NCBI RefSeq assembly: GCF_000756615.1
Contig: NZ_CP009288.1
Coordinates: 3,658,001-3,722,000, forward strand
From: Paenibacillus durus
GTDB taxonomy: Bacteria > Bacillota > Bacilli > Paenibacillales > Paenibacillaceae
Length of the DNA: 64,000 nucleotides
Direction: 5' to 3'
A program made the translations under genes and the position numbers. Shown piece by piece: positions 7,963-15,838 of this stretch (position 1 is its first letter; each line of letters begins with the position of its first letter). A model generated the notes under the pieces. It was not told the DNA's origin. It saw nothing but the letters and a program-made list of their open reading frames with translations, and searched no databases.

Positions 7963-8961
7963 TCATTCAGCTTTGGGCGCGGAAGGCAGGTTGCTCGCCA
8001 AATAACTTACGGCATTCCCGTACAACCATCCTTTTACCGATTCTTCGGAATAATGACACAGCAGCAGTTCTGCCAAGGCCGGATAATGACCCGGATGTTC
8101 CAAGCCTTTAATCCAGGAGTCGATGCCGTCAAAATCGGAACCAAACATCAGGTGCTTCTCTCCACCAAGGGTACAAATATGCTCGATATGCCTTAAGAGA
8201 TCATCCGGCACGGCCTCTTTGCCATCGGTCACGAACCATGGGACAAAGGTAAGCCCTATACGTCCCTCTATGCTGATTATCGCTCTAATCTGATCATCGG
8301 TTAAGTTCCGGGGATGATCGCAGATCGCTCTTGCATTTGAATGGGACGCGATAAACGGGCGGTGAGAAAGCTCCGCCAGTTCCCAGAATCCGGCCTCCGA
8401 CAGATGCGAGACATCCAGCAGCATGCCGCTTTCGTTGCACCATTTGACAAGCTCACGCCCTTTTTCGGTAAAACCTCCATTTCGCTTCTCAAGCACACCA
8501 TCCGCCGCCCAGTTGGCGTAATTCCAAGTCAGTCCAAGAAAGCGTACACCAAGCTCAAAGATCATCTCGGCATAGAACAAATTTCCCTCCAAGCCGTCGG
8601 CTCCTTCAAGCGACAGCATTCCCCAACTGGGACCGCCCCCCAGAGTATTAGCTAAACCGTCAGCCTCCTCCTTCCAGCGCAGCGGTCGAAGCCCTCCCGC
8701 GTTCACTACTTTGCTCCGGTAAAGTTCGATTTGCCGCAGCACATGCTCAATCCGGGGAATCCCCCGCTTCTGCGACAAATATATGGCAAAGCACTGCATC
8801 CGCAAACCGCCGGCCCGCAGTCTCTCTCCGGTCACATCCAGCCGCCCGTCAGCCATAAAATCAATGGAGGGATTCTCCAGCATTTTGCTCAGTGCATCGC
8901 AATGAAAATCCACTACCGGGAAATATGATCTCCCCTGTCCCTGCGGTTCCCCTGGATTCAT
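7963..8961 (-). CDS. Membrane dipeptidase, M19 (renal dipeptidase) family
   Basis: 332 residues from the ATG at 8961, which has AAAGGAGG upstream. Motifs of the M19 binuclear zinc peptidases are present: DFHCD near residue 20 (HxD metal ligands), a metal-bridging Glu in MLSLEGADGLEG near 125, LLDVSHLSE near 185 and PFIASHSNARAICDHPRNL near 210-225, both supplying histidines. There is no signal peptide, so despite the family name it is probably cytoplasmic and cleaves dipeptides, perhaps with D-residues. In Bacillus relatives a similar gene lies near spoVS. It is transcribed after spoVS but separated from it by a terminator. Confidence 0.9.
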   Translation of the reverse strand: MNPGEPQGQGRSYFPVVDFHCDALSKMLENPSIDFMADGRLDVTGERLRAGGLRMQCFAIYLSQKRGIPRIEHVLRQIELYRSKVVNAGGLRPLRWKEEADGLANTLGGGPSWGMLSLEGADGLEGNLFYAEMIFELGVRFLGLTWNYANWAADGVLEKRNGGFTEKGRELVKWCNESGMLLDVSHLSEAGFWELAELSHRPFIASHSNARAICDHPRNLTDDQIRAIISIEGRIGLTFVPWFVTDGKEAVPDDLLRHIEHICTLGGEKHLMFGSDFDGIDSWIKGLEHPGHYPALAELLLCHYSEESVKGWLYGNAVSYLASNLPSAPKAE

Positions 8962-8988
8962 CGGTCTGTCCTCCTTTTTTGTCCAAAG

Positions 8989-9020
8989 CAAAAAACCTGT
9001 CTACTGGCGTAAACAGGCTT
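8989..9020 (-). terminator. Terminator after spoVS
   Basis: A 7-bp stem (AGCCTGT with ACAGGTT) and a 12-base loop followed on the minus strand by TTTTTTG, 20 bases after the spoVS stop. It also lies immediately upstream of the dipeptidase ribosome site, so a dipeptidase promoter must overlap or read-through must occur. Confidence 0.72.
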
Positions 9021-9040
9021 ACATTTTATACTTCTATTTA

Positions 9041-9301
9041 TTATCTGGGCTCAACAATTAATTTAATGGCTGTGCGGTCTTCCCCATCAATAACAATGTC
9101 GGTAAAAGCTGGGATGCATATCAGGTCGACGCCGCTGGGAGCGACAAATCCCCGGGCAATAGCAACGGCTTTGATCGCTTGATTCAGAGCTCCTGCTCCA
9201 ATGGCCTGAAGTTCGGCCGCTCCACGTTCGCGAAGAACACCTGCTAATGCGCCGGCAACGGAATTCGGATTGGATTTAGCTGATACTTTTAATACATCCA
9301 T
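9041..9301 (-). CDS. spoVS: Stage V sporulation protein S
   Basis: 86 residues, the standard length of SpoVS, an Alba-like small protein needed for normal spore coat and septum timing. The sequence MDVLKVSAKSNPNSVAGALA and the ending IKLIVEPR are nearly invariant in the family. The ATG at 9301 has AGGGGAGG upstream. A well-formed sigma-H promoter precedes it (9355-9379), fitting the known sigma-H control of the B. subtilis gene. It lies downstream of ymdB in the order rny-ymdB-spoVS conserved among Bacillales. Confidence 0.97.
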   Translation of the reverse strand: MDVLKVSAKSNPNSVAGALAGVLRERGAAELQAIGAGALNQAIKAVAIARGFVAPSGVDLICIPAFTDIVIDGEDRTAIKLIVEPR

Positions 9302-9354
9302 AGTAAGTACCTCCCCTGGGATAAATAATGGTGTTCTTCCACTACTTTGATGTT

Positions 9355-9379
9355 ATTCGCGTACAAAAGAAAAATTCCT
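9355..9379 (-). promoter_or_regulatory. Sigma-H promoter of spoVS
   Basis: On the minus strand AGGAATT is followed 14 bases later by GAAT, the same elements and spacing as in the B. subtilis spoVG sigma-H promoter. The -10 element lies about 55 bases upstream of the spoVS ATG. Confidence 0.78.
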
Positions 9380-9502
9380 TCTTTTTGCGAACCCCTTTGC
9401 AGAAATTGGTACAAAAGATGCTGTTAAGCGATATAAAAAAGATCACACTTTTTCCCCAGCCGAAAAAACCAGTCTGAAATGCCTATATCCCATCCTTTCG
9501 TC

Positions 9503-10297
9503 CTAATCCATTACCCACTCGTCTTCGCGCATTCGAATCTTTTCCAGACGCTTCGCTTTGCCGGAGTCCTCATCCAGCTCCACAAACAATCCGTGAAGCA
9601 TCCATTTTCCCTCATCCACGACAAAACGGGACGGAAGCTGGGTTGTAAATTTATAGAGTACCGCATCTTTTTCCATACCCAAAATTCCTTCTCTTGAACC
9701 AACCATGCCCGCATCGGTCAAATAAGCCGTCCCTCCAGGCAAAATAATGTCATCGTTACTCTGAACATGGGTATGAGTGCCTACGACAATTGATGCACGT
9801 CCATCCATGAACCAGCCCATGGCTATTTTCTCGGATGTGGCTTCCGCGTGAAAATCAACCAAAATGCACTTGTGCTGCCTCCGCAGTTCTTCCACTATCT
9901 CTTCACCGATCCGGAAAGGACAGTCGATGGCCGGCAAAAAGGTGCGCCCCTGCAAATTGACGATTGCCAGCTGCTTACCATTTCCTTTAACCACGGTGTA
10001 ACCTTGGCCGGGCGTACCCGGAGGAAAATTGGCCGGACGTACTATACGCGGCTCATCATCGATAAATTCAAAGATATTCTTATTATCCCATGTGTGATTA
10101 CCCATCGTGATCCCATGAACGCCCCAATTGAAAAATTCATTCGCGATTGCAGATGTAATGCCTCTTCCGGCTGCGGCATTTTCACCATTGACGATAATAA
10201 TATGCGGCTGGTATTTGCTCTTCAGGGAAGGAAGCATTTCCCGCAGCGCTTTGCGGCCGGTGTTGCCTACAATGTCGCCGATAAATAAAACTTTAAT
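9503..10297 (-). CDS. ymdB: YmdB family 2',3'-cyclic-nucleotide phosphodiesterase, ATT start codon
   Basis: Metallophosphoesterase that hydrolyses 2',3'-cyclic nucleotides and, in B. subtilis, acts on biofilm and motility decisions. From an ATT at 10297 the protein has 264 residues, equal to the B. subtilis protein. An AGGAGG site lies 8 bases upstream and an in-frame TAG shortly before it, so no earlier start exists. The first ATG (10237) would delete KVLFIGDIVG, which holds metal ligand Asp8. With the ATT start Asp8, Glu39 (NGENAA) and Asn67/His68 (GNHTWD) fall at the positions known from B. subtilis YmdB. Further motifs are FHAEATSEK and GTHTHVQ. It follows rny; a copy of the hairpin repeat and an inverted repeat fill the gap. 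Confidence 0.93.
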   Translation of the reverse strand: MKVLFIGDIVGNTGRKALREMLPSLKSKYQPHIIIVNGENAAAGRGITSAIANEFFNWGVHGITMGNHTWDNKNIFEFIDDEPRIVRPANFPPGTPGQGYTVVKGNGKQLAIVNLQGRTFLPAIDCPFRIGEEIVEELRRQHKCILVDFHAEATSEKIAMGWFMDGRASIVVGTHTHVQSNDDIILPGGTAYLTDAGMVGSREGILGMEKDAVLYKFTTQLPSRFVVDEGKWMLHGLFVELDEDSGKAKRLEKIRMREDEWVMD

Positions 10298-10324
10298 GTT
10301 GATCTCCTCCTACTGTAAAAAACA

Positions 10325-10387
10325 CCGGTTTCTCGTACAAATATAAGATAAAATGATAAGCGCTCAGCTTATCAATTCTTATATTTT
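10325..10387 (+). repeat. Intergenic hairpin repeat, copy 1 (5'-truncated)
   Basis: Begins with CCGGTTTCTCGTA and continues into the family's second hairpin: AAATATAAGA (10339-10348) pairs with TCTTATATTT (10377-10386), and inside it GATAAGC pairs with GCTTATC around a GCTCA loop. The left partner of the first hairpin is missing, because the copy abuts the ymdB ribosome site. It lies between rny and ymdB, opposite in orientation to transcription. Confidence 0.85.
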
Positions 10388-10390
10388 AAA

Positions 10391-10421
10391 GAGAAGTGGC
10401 GCCTTAAAGGCGCCACTTCTC
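10391..10421 (-). terminator. Perfect inverted repeat after rny (terminator-like)
   Basis: GAGAAGTGGCGCC (10391-10403) pairs perfectly with its complement (10409-10421) around a five-base loop, 10 bases beyond the rny stop codon. The following T run on the minus strand is short (CTTCTCTTTAAAAT), so it may slow exonucleases or give partial termination ahead of ymdB. Confidence 0.6.
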
Positions 10422-10430
10422 TGATTATGC

Positions 10431-11972
10431 CTATTTAGCGTACTCAACCGCCCGTGTCTCGCGAATAACAGTGACCTTGATATGACCCGGGTAGTCCAGT
10501 TCATTTTCAATCGTCTTCGTAATATCGCGCGCCAGACGGAAAGCTTCGGCATCGTCGATCTTGTCAGGCTGCACCATTACGCGGACCTCACGGCCGGCTT
10601 GAATCGCATATGACTTCTCGACGCCTTCGAAAGATTCGGAAATCTCCTCCAGCTTCTCCAGACGCTTGATATACGTTTCCAGCGTTTCCCGGCGCGCTCC
10701 CGGTCTTGCCGCCGACAATGCGTCAGCCGCACCAACCAGCATAGCGATAACCGAAGTCGCTTCTGCGTCCCCGTGATGGGAAGCAATGCTATTAATGACA
10801 ACAGGATGTTCTTTATATTTCTTAGCAAGCTCTACGCCGATCTCGACGTGTGAGCCTTCCACCTCATGATCCAGCGCTTTGCCGATATCATGAAGCAGTC
10901 CCGCGCGTTTGGCTAGCACGATGTCTTCCCCAAGCTCACCGGCCATCAGCCCGGTCAAATAAGCAACCTCCATGGAGTGCTTCAATACGTTCTGACCATA
11001 GCTCGTACGGAATTTCAGTCGACCGAGAATTTTGATCAAATCCGGGTGCAGACCATGAACGCCAACCTCGAAGGTGGCTTGCTCGCCATATTCCCGAATC
11101 CGTTCATCCACTTCCTTACGCGATTTCTCGACCATTTCTTCGATACGCGCCGGATGGATACGTCCGTCTGCCACCAGCTTTTCCAGTGCCGTACGGGCCA
11201 CTTCCCGGCGAATCGGATCAAATCCTGACAAAATAACCGCTTCTGGCGTGTCGTCGATAATAAGGTCAATACCGGTGAGGGTTTCCAGAGCGCGGATATT
11301 CCGGCCTTCGCGGCCGATTATCCGTCCCTTCATCTCTTCATTCGGAAGTGTAACGACGGATACCGTTGTTTCCGCTACATGATCGGCGGCGCAGCGTTGA
11401 ATAGCTAGGGTAATGATCTCGCGGGACTTCTTGTCCGCTTCTTCCTTGGCCTGCTGTTCAATATCCTTGATCATCTGCGCGGTTTCATGCCGAACTTCCT
11501 GTTCTACATTGGAAAGGATAATACTTCTTGCGTCTTCCATGCTCAAATTGGAGATACGCTCCAATTCAGCAACCTGATTTCTGTAAATTACATCGATTTG
11601 CTGCTGGGTTTCGTCAATTCGTTTCTCTTTGTTAGCCACTTGTTCTTCTTTTCGTTCAAGCGATTCCATTTTTTTATCCAGCGATTCTTCCTTTTGCAGC
11701 AACCGTCTTTCCTGACGTTGGATTTCATTCCGACGTTCGCGAGTTTCCTTCTCAGCCTCGGTACGGATTCTGTGGACTTCGTCCTTGGCTTCCAATACCG
11801 TTTCCTTCTTCAGCGCCTCCGCTTCCTTCTTCGCGTTCTCCACGATTACGCTAGCAGCCTGTTCCGCGCTGGAAATCTTAGCTTCTGCAAGGGATTTCCG
11901 AATAAAATAACCGAACCCAAAGAATAATGTCGCTACAACGAGAACGATGATGACCCAGATCCAGGTGTCCAT
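10431..11972 (-). CDS. rny: Ribonuclease Y
   Basis: Membrane-anchored endoribonuclease that starts decay of many mRNAs. 513 residues from the ATG at 11972; a GTG at 11981 overlaps the AGGAGG ribosome site and is unlikely. Domains in order: one N-terminal membrane helix (about residues 3-22), a long charged coiled coil (about 30-190), a KH domain (GRIIGREGRNIRALE near 215), and an HD phosphohydrolase domain with HSMEVA and LLHDIGKALDHE (about 335-370) holding the metal ligands. It is preceded by a structured 5' region and followed by ymdB. The ricA product, a subunit of the RicAFT cofactor of RNase Y, is encoded 8 kb away. Confidence 0.97.
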   Translation of the reverse strand: MDTWIWVIIVLVVATLFFGFGYFIRKSLAEAKISSAEQAASVIVENAKKEAEALKKETVLEAKDEVHRIRTEAEKETRERRNEIQRQERRLLQKEESLDKKMESLERKEEQVANKEKRIDETQQQIDVIYRNQVAELERISNLSMEDARSIILSNVEQEVRHETAQMIKDIEQQAKEEADKKSREIITLAIQRCAADHVAETTVSVVTLPNEEMKGRIIGREGRNIRALETLTGIDLIIDDTPEAVILSGFDPIRREVARTALEKLVADGRIHPARIEEMVEKSRKEVDERIREYGEQATFEVGVHGLHPDLIKILGRLKFRTSYGQNVLKHSMEVAYLTGLMAGELGEDIVLAKRAGLLHDIGKALDHEVEGSHVEIGVELAKKYKEHPVVINSIASHHGDAEATSVIAMLVGAADALSAARPGARRETLETYIKRLEKLEEISESFEGVEKSYAIQAGREVRVMVQPDKIDDAEAFRLARDITKTIENELDYPGHIKVTVIRETRAVEYAK

Positions 11973-12016
11973 CTGTTTCACCTCCTCGTTGGTTCCTCCA
12001 AGGCATTCCTTGGGAT

Positions 12017-12088
12017 TGTGCAGTTGTCAAACTATCCGTTCATCACCATACAAAAAAACGGTAAATCCACCGATTGCCGAACTGCACA
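12017..12088 (-). promoter_or_regulatory. Possible attenuator structure in the rny leader
   Basis: On the minus strand TGTGCAGTT (12088-12080) can pair with AACTGCACA (12025-12017). Between them CGGT...ACCG forms a small hairpin (12072-12059) followed by seven T (12058-12052). It could be a weak recX terminator or a regulated element of the rny leader; the enclosing 9-bp stem favours the second reading. Confidence 0.4.
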
Positions 12089-12218
12089 TGATTCACATGC
12101 ACACTGCCCGCCGCATCCGGCGATTACATTTCATATGAGTTGATACGCGAATCGTTTAGAAAAAGATGGCCTTTTTGGGAAGGAAAAAGGATTCTTATTT
12201 TATGCCGATTCATGTTAT

Positions 12219-12248
12219 ATTTTATTATTTATAAAAAGACATTGTCAA
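12219..12248 (-). promoter_or_regulatory. Sigma-A promoter upstream of rny
   Basis: TTGACA at 12248-12243 and TAAAAT at 12224-12219 with an 18-base spacer, located between the recX stop and rny. Transcription would begin near 12212, giving a leader of about 240 bases. Confidence 0.7.
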
Positions 12249-12280
12249 GAGAGCCATTCCTGGGCGCAAAGTCAAGGGAG

Positions 12281-13015
12281 TCAATCGAACTCGCAGAATT
12301 CGTCCTCTGCTCCGTCCATGTCCGCTTCCTGCCGCAATGAATTTATGACACTTCGAACGATCTCGCCCGAAAATCCCCTTCTCATCAAAAAAGCGCCTGT
12401 CTTCCTTCTCTTGTCGGAGGCCTCGCCCTTGATCGCATTCCACTTCTTGCAGCCCAGCTCAAGTGCGCTTTGCCGCTCCTGCTTAGCGCTGATTCCATCC
12501 AGCGCCTCGCCAATAACCGATTTGTCGATGCCTTTACCTCGCAGCTCATGGCGAACCCATAGGCGCCCCTTGCGATGCCCGGTTATCCGCTGCTCCGCCC
12601 ACTGCTTCGCATACTGGGTATCGTCAATCAACCGTTCACGCCGAAGCCGCTCCAGCACTTCGGCAATTATAGCTTCCCCGATTTCCTTTTGCCGCAAACG
12701 TCTTGCCATTTCCATCCCCGTCCGCGGCTTGCGTTCCAAATAACGCAAGCCTTCAACATATGCCCGCTGCCGCTCATCGGCCAATACGATCTGCCGAAGG
12801 TCTTCCTTCGTGAACGCATTTCCGGAAATCATCCGGTACTTGACCATAATATCCTCATGGACGCTCAGGCTGAATGTCCCGAAATGAATAATATAGCGGT
12901 GATCGGATTTTTGTTGACGTTCCACCCTGGTTATCGTCAGCAGCTCATGATCAGGGAATTGTGAGAGCACATCCTCTTCCAGTTGCTCGTCATCATAATC
13001 TAACTGTATTGTCAT
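12281..13015 (-). CDS. recX: Regulatory protein RecX
   Basis: 244 residues. RecX proteins bind RecA filaments and limit or modulate recombination. The three-helix repeats are recognisable: GLRYLERKPRTGMEMARRLRQK, LERLRRERLIDDTQYAKQW near residue 125-145, GRLWVRHELRGKGID near 155, and a last repeat MRRGFSGEIVRSVINSL. Bacillales RecX proteins are longer than the E. coli protein and carry an N-terminal extension, as here. It lies 133 bases downstream of recA, past a terminator, so it is expressed by read-through or its own promoter. No divergent features. Confidence 0.9.
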   Translation of the reverse strand: MTIQLDYDDEQLEEDVLSQFPDHELLTITRVERQQKSDHRYIIHFGTFSLSVHEDIMVKYRMISGNAFTKEDLRQIVLADERQRAYVEGLRYLERKPRTGMEMARRLRQKEIGEAIIAEVLERLRRERLIDDTQYAKQWAEQRITGHRKGRLWVRHELRGKGIDKSVIGEALDGISAKQERQSALELGCKKWNAIKGEASDKRRKTGAFLMRRGFSGEIVRSVINSLRQEADMDGAEDEFCEFD

Positions 13016-13098
13016 GAGTGTGCATCCTCCCTCCTACTTTGGTTAACCGCCTGATGCAGCGAAGGGAGCATCATTCCCGTATAACTTATTTCCACCAT

Positions 13099-13132
13099 AA
13101 AAAAAGACGCCCTTACGATTAAAGAGGGCGCC
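13099..13132 (-). terminator. Terminator after recA
   Basis: CGCCCT and AGGGCG form a stem around an 11-base loop with A-rich and T-rich flanks; seven T follow on the minus strand. It lies 16 bases after the recA stop, so recX is partly uncoupled from recA. Confidence 0.78.
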
Positions 13133-13147
13133 TTGCTTCCAAAAGAT

Positions 13148-14209
13148 TTATTCGATTTCGAGCAGTTCCTGTTCTTCCTGCTTCTCTGCTTCGATCTCCG
13201 CATCGGTTGGAGCGGCAACGATTGTAGAGAGATTGCTCGCTTCACGAATCTTGTTCTCGATGACAAGCGCCAAATTCTGATGTTCCTTCAGGAACTGCTT
13301 CGCATTCTCGCGGCCTTGACCCAGCCGTTCACCTTCATAGGAGTACCACGCGCCACTCTTGTTGACAATATCCATTTCCGTGCCAATATCGACAAGACTT
13401 CCTTCTCTGGAAATACCCTCACCGTACATAATATCGATATCCGCCTGTTTGAACGGAGGCGCCACCTTGTTCTTTACAACCTTGATCCGCGTACGGTTAC
13501 CCACTATATCATTGCCCATCTTAATACTCTCTACGCGGCGCACATCAAGGCGAACCGTAGAGTAGAATTTCAATGCGCGGCCGCCGGGAGTCGTCTCCGG
13601 ATTACCGAACATAACGCCGATCTTCTCGCGAAGCTGGTTGATAAAGATAGCTATCGTCTTGGATTTGTTAATGGAGCCTGACAGCTTACGCAGGGCCTGG
13701 GACATCAGCCGGGCTTGCAAGCCGACATGGGAATCGCCCATCTCGCCTTCAATTTCAGCCTTGGGAACCAGCGCCGCCACGGAGTCTACCACAATGATAT
13801 CTACCGCGCCGCTGCGGACAAGCGCTTCTGCAATCTCCAGCGCCTGCTCGCCGGTGTCCGGTTGGGACAGCAGCAGTTCATCAATGTTAACGCCCAGTTT
13901 GCTTGCATAGCTCGGGTCCAGCGCATGCTCCGCATCAATAAAAGCGGCTTGTCCGCCGACCTTCTGAACCTCCGCAATCGCATGCAGGGCAACCGTTGTC
14001 TTACCGGAGGATTCCGGCCCGTATACTTCTATAATACGGCCTTTAGGAAGTCCGCCGATTCCCAGAGCAATATCTAAAGCCAGCGATCCGCTGGGCACAA
14101 CCTCAACTTGCATATGAGTCGATTCACCCAGTTTCATGACGGAACCTTTACCGAATTGTTTCTCTATTTGACGAAGCGCCATTTCAAGCGCTGCACGACG
14201 ATCTGACAA
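13148..14209 (-). CDS. recA: Recombinase RecA
   Basis: 353 residues, a normal RecA. The core ATPase has Walker A GPESSGKTT at residues 64-72, Walker B IIVVDSVAALVPKAE near 140, and the L2 region FINQLREKIGVMFGNPETTPGG near 195. The C-terminus is acidic (EAEKQEEQELLEIE), as usual. The start codon is TTG at 14209 with an AAAGGATG site upstream; no ATG lies at a suitable place. Its promoter has TTGGCA and TACAAT hexamers, and a LexA-type box lies just upstream of the -35, so it should be damage inducible. It follows cinA, which has its own terminator. Confidence 0.98.
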   Translation of the reverse strand: MSDRRAALEMALRQIEKQFGKGSVMKLGESTHMQVEVVPSGSLALDIALGIGGLPKGRIIEVYGPESSGKTTVALHAIAEVQKVGGQAAFIDAEHALDPSYASKLGVNIDELLLSQPDTGEQALEIAEALVRSGAVDIIVVDSVAALVPKAEIEGEMGDSHVGLQARLMSQALRKLSGSINKSKTIAIFINQLREKIGVMFGNPETTPGGRALKFYSTVRLDVRRVESIKMGNDIVGNRTRIKVVKNKVAPPFKQADIDIMYGEGISREGSLVDIGTEMDIVNKSGAWYSYEGERLGQGRENAKQFLKEHQNLALVIENKIREASNLSTIVAAPTDAEIEAEKQEEQELLEIE

Positions 14210-14264
14210 TCAGATCACATCCTTTTCACTGTTATAATATCGGAGAGGTAAATCTTATATTAGT

Positions 14265-14293
14265 ATTGTATCTTGTTTTGAAGTCTTTGCCAA
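14265..14293 (-). promoter_or_regulatory. recA sigma-A promoter
   Basis: TTGGCA (14293-14288) and TACAAT (14270-14265) with exactly 17 bases between them, about 55 bases upstream of the recA start codon. Confidence 0.8.
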
Positions 14294-14302
14294 GCATTTT
14301 TT

Positions 14303-14316
14303 CGAACATACATTCG
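14303..14316 (-). promoter_or_regulatory. LexA (SOS) operator of recA
   Basis: Reads CGAATGTATGTTCG on the minus strand, one base away from the Gram-positive consensus CGAACnnnnGTTCG. It sits 9 bases upstream of the recA -35 box, a usual position for LexA repression in Firmicutes. Confidence 0.8.
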
Positions 14317-14358
14317 TTTTTTTCACCCTCCAGTCCGCCTCTTCCTTTTATTGTAAAT

Positions 14359-14402
14359 CAAAAAAAACAAAAACCGCGGCAAAGAAATACAATGCCACGG
14401 TT
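14359..14402 (-). terminator. Terminator after cinA
   Basis: AACCGTGGCA pairs with TGCCGCGGTT (one G-T pair) around an 11-base loop and is followed on the minus strand by TTTGTTTTTTTT. Confidence 0.85.
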
Positions 14403-14438
14403 CTTCCGTATGCTTCCATTATATAAGAGAAAAGCTGA

Positions 14439-15728
14439 TCATTTCAAGCCCGAACCCTCAAGCGGCGTGTTCGCCTTGCGTTCCGCCAGTCTTCGCCACA
14501 GCCGATACAGAATGGCCTTGACGGAGCGAATGCGGATATTCTCGCGGTTGCCTGATAGCTTAAGCTCGAATACTTCCGTCTTGCCGTCTTTCTCGGCGAT
14601 GCCGATATATACCAGACCAACAGGCTTGCGCTCCGAGGAGCCCGGACCCGCCACTCCGGTAATCGACAGGCCATAATCCGTACCTGTGGTGATTCTGACC
14701 TGCTCCGCCAGAACCTCCGCCACCTCGCGGCTGACTGCGCCGAAAGCGCCCTCTCCTTCCAAGTAATTCTTAGGCACGTTCAGCAGCTTCTGCTTCATTT
14801 CGTTGGAGTAGCAAACAATGCCTCCCATAAACATGGATGAGCTCCCGGGGATGCTCGTAATGCTCTCCATCAGCAGTCCGCCCGTACAGCTCTCGGCGCA
14901 GCTCACGGTAAGTCCTTCATTCGCCATCCAATCCACGATAACCTTTTCCATTGGAACATCGGTAGAGGCGTACAAATTCTCAGGAAGAATGCTGCGGATT
15001 TGCTCCTCCAGCGCATCCAGCTTCTCCATCGCTTCGCTGCGAGTAGACGCCTTGGTGGAAATACGCACCGTTACCTCGCCTTCTTTGGCATAAGGAGCGA
15101 TCGTCGGATCATTTTGGCCGTGAATGAGATTGATCAGCTTGTCTTCAAGCAAAGATTCCCCGATGCCGGCAAATTTAAGCATTTTGGAATGAAGCGGGGT
15201 TTCATCCGTCAGCGCATGCTGCTGAAGCCAAGGCTTAGCTTGCTCTGTGAACATCGGTTTCATTTCCCTTGGCGGTCCGGGAAGAACGACATAGTAGTTG
15301 CCCTCATGACTAATTGCAAGTCCCACAGCCAGTCCCGTCTCATTCGGAAGAGGCGTCGAATCGTCGATCACAAGCGCCTGCCGGCGGTTGTTCTCAGTCA
15401 TTGGCACGCCCCGGCCTTTGAAGAACCGGTCTACATGTTCCATCGCCATCTGATCGATATGCAGCCCCCGGCCCAGCGAAGCGGCCAAAGCGTCCTTCGT
15501 CAGATCGTCCTCTGTCGGTCCGATCCCTCCTGTGAACAATATGAGATCGGCGCGCCCCTTCGCAATTTCGATAGCCTCCTGCAGCCGGACGCTGTTATCG
15601 CCTACCACAGTCTGAAAATATACGTCAATGCCAAGAGCGGCAAGCTCGACGGACAGAAATTGGGCGTTGCTGTTCATGATTTGGCCGAGCAGCAGTTCCG
15701 TACCGACTGCAATAATCTCTGCTTTCAT
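14439..15728 (-). CDS. cinA: CinA family protein (MocF domain plus nicotinamide-nucleotide amidase domain)
   Basis: 429 residues from the ATG at 15728 (GGGAGG upstream; a GTG at 15758 precedes the ribosome site). The N-terminal molybdopterin-binding-like domain starts MKAEIIAVGTELLLGQIMN and has FTGGIGPTEDDLT near residue 75; in related enzymes it acts as an ADP-ribose or NMN pyrophosphatase. The C-terminal PncC-type domain (from about residue 260) has SCAESCTGGLLMESITSIPG and deamidates nicotinamide mononucleotide. In naturally competent bacteria it is co-expressed with recA, and the gene lies directly upstream of recA here too, although a terminator separates them. Confidence 0.93.
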   Translation of the reverse strand: MKAEIIAVGTELLLGQIMNSNAQFLSVELAALGIDVYFQTVVGDNSVRLQEAIEIAKGRADLILFTGGIGPTEDDLTKDALAASLGRGLHIDQMAMEHVDRFFKGRGVPMTENNRRQALVIDDSTPLPNETGLAVGLAISHEGNYYVVLPGPPREMKPMFTEQAKPWLQQHALTDETPLHSKMLKFAGIGESLLEDKLINLIHGQNDPTIAPYAKEGEVTVRISTKASTRSEAMEKLDALEEQIRSILPENLYASTDVPMEKVIVDWMANEGLTVSCAESCTGGLLMESITSIPGSSSMFMGGIVCYSNEMKQKLLNVPKNYLEGEGAFGAVSREVAEVLAEQVRITTGTDYGLSITGVAGPGSSERKPVGLVYIGIAEKDGKTEVFELKLSGNRENIRIRSVKAILYRLWRRLAERKANTPLEGSGLK

Positions 15729-15779
15729 TTCATCATTCCTCCCAGGGTGATTAATCACCGGACGTCACACGGATAGAAA

Positions 15780-15810
15780 CGGGGCAATAGGCGCATGTCC
15801 TACTGCCCCG
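15780..15810 (-). terminator. Terminator after pgsA
   Basis: CGGGGCA-TAGG pairs with CCTA-TGCCCCG around a short loop, followed by TTTCTAT on the minus strand, 28 bases beyond the pgsA stop. Confidence 0.7.
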
Positions 15811-15838
15811 CTGCGGATCACGGCAAGCCGGTCTGATA

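Larger units (their letters stand above)
11973..12280. other. rny 5' region
   Basis: This 308-base gap holds the rny promoter (12219-12248), a leader of about 240 bases with a 9-bp long-range stem and a terminator-like hairpin (12017-12088), a small hairpin CCAAGG/CCTTGG near 11998-12013, and the ribosome site. No small gene with a ribosome site was seen. Confidence 0.6.
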
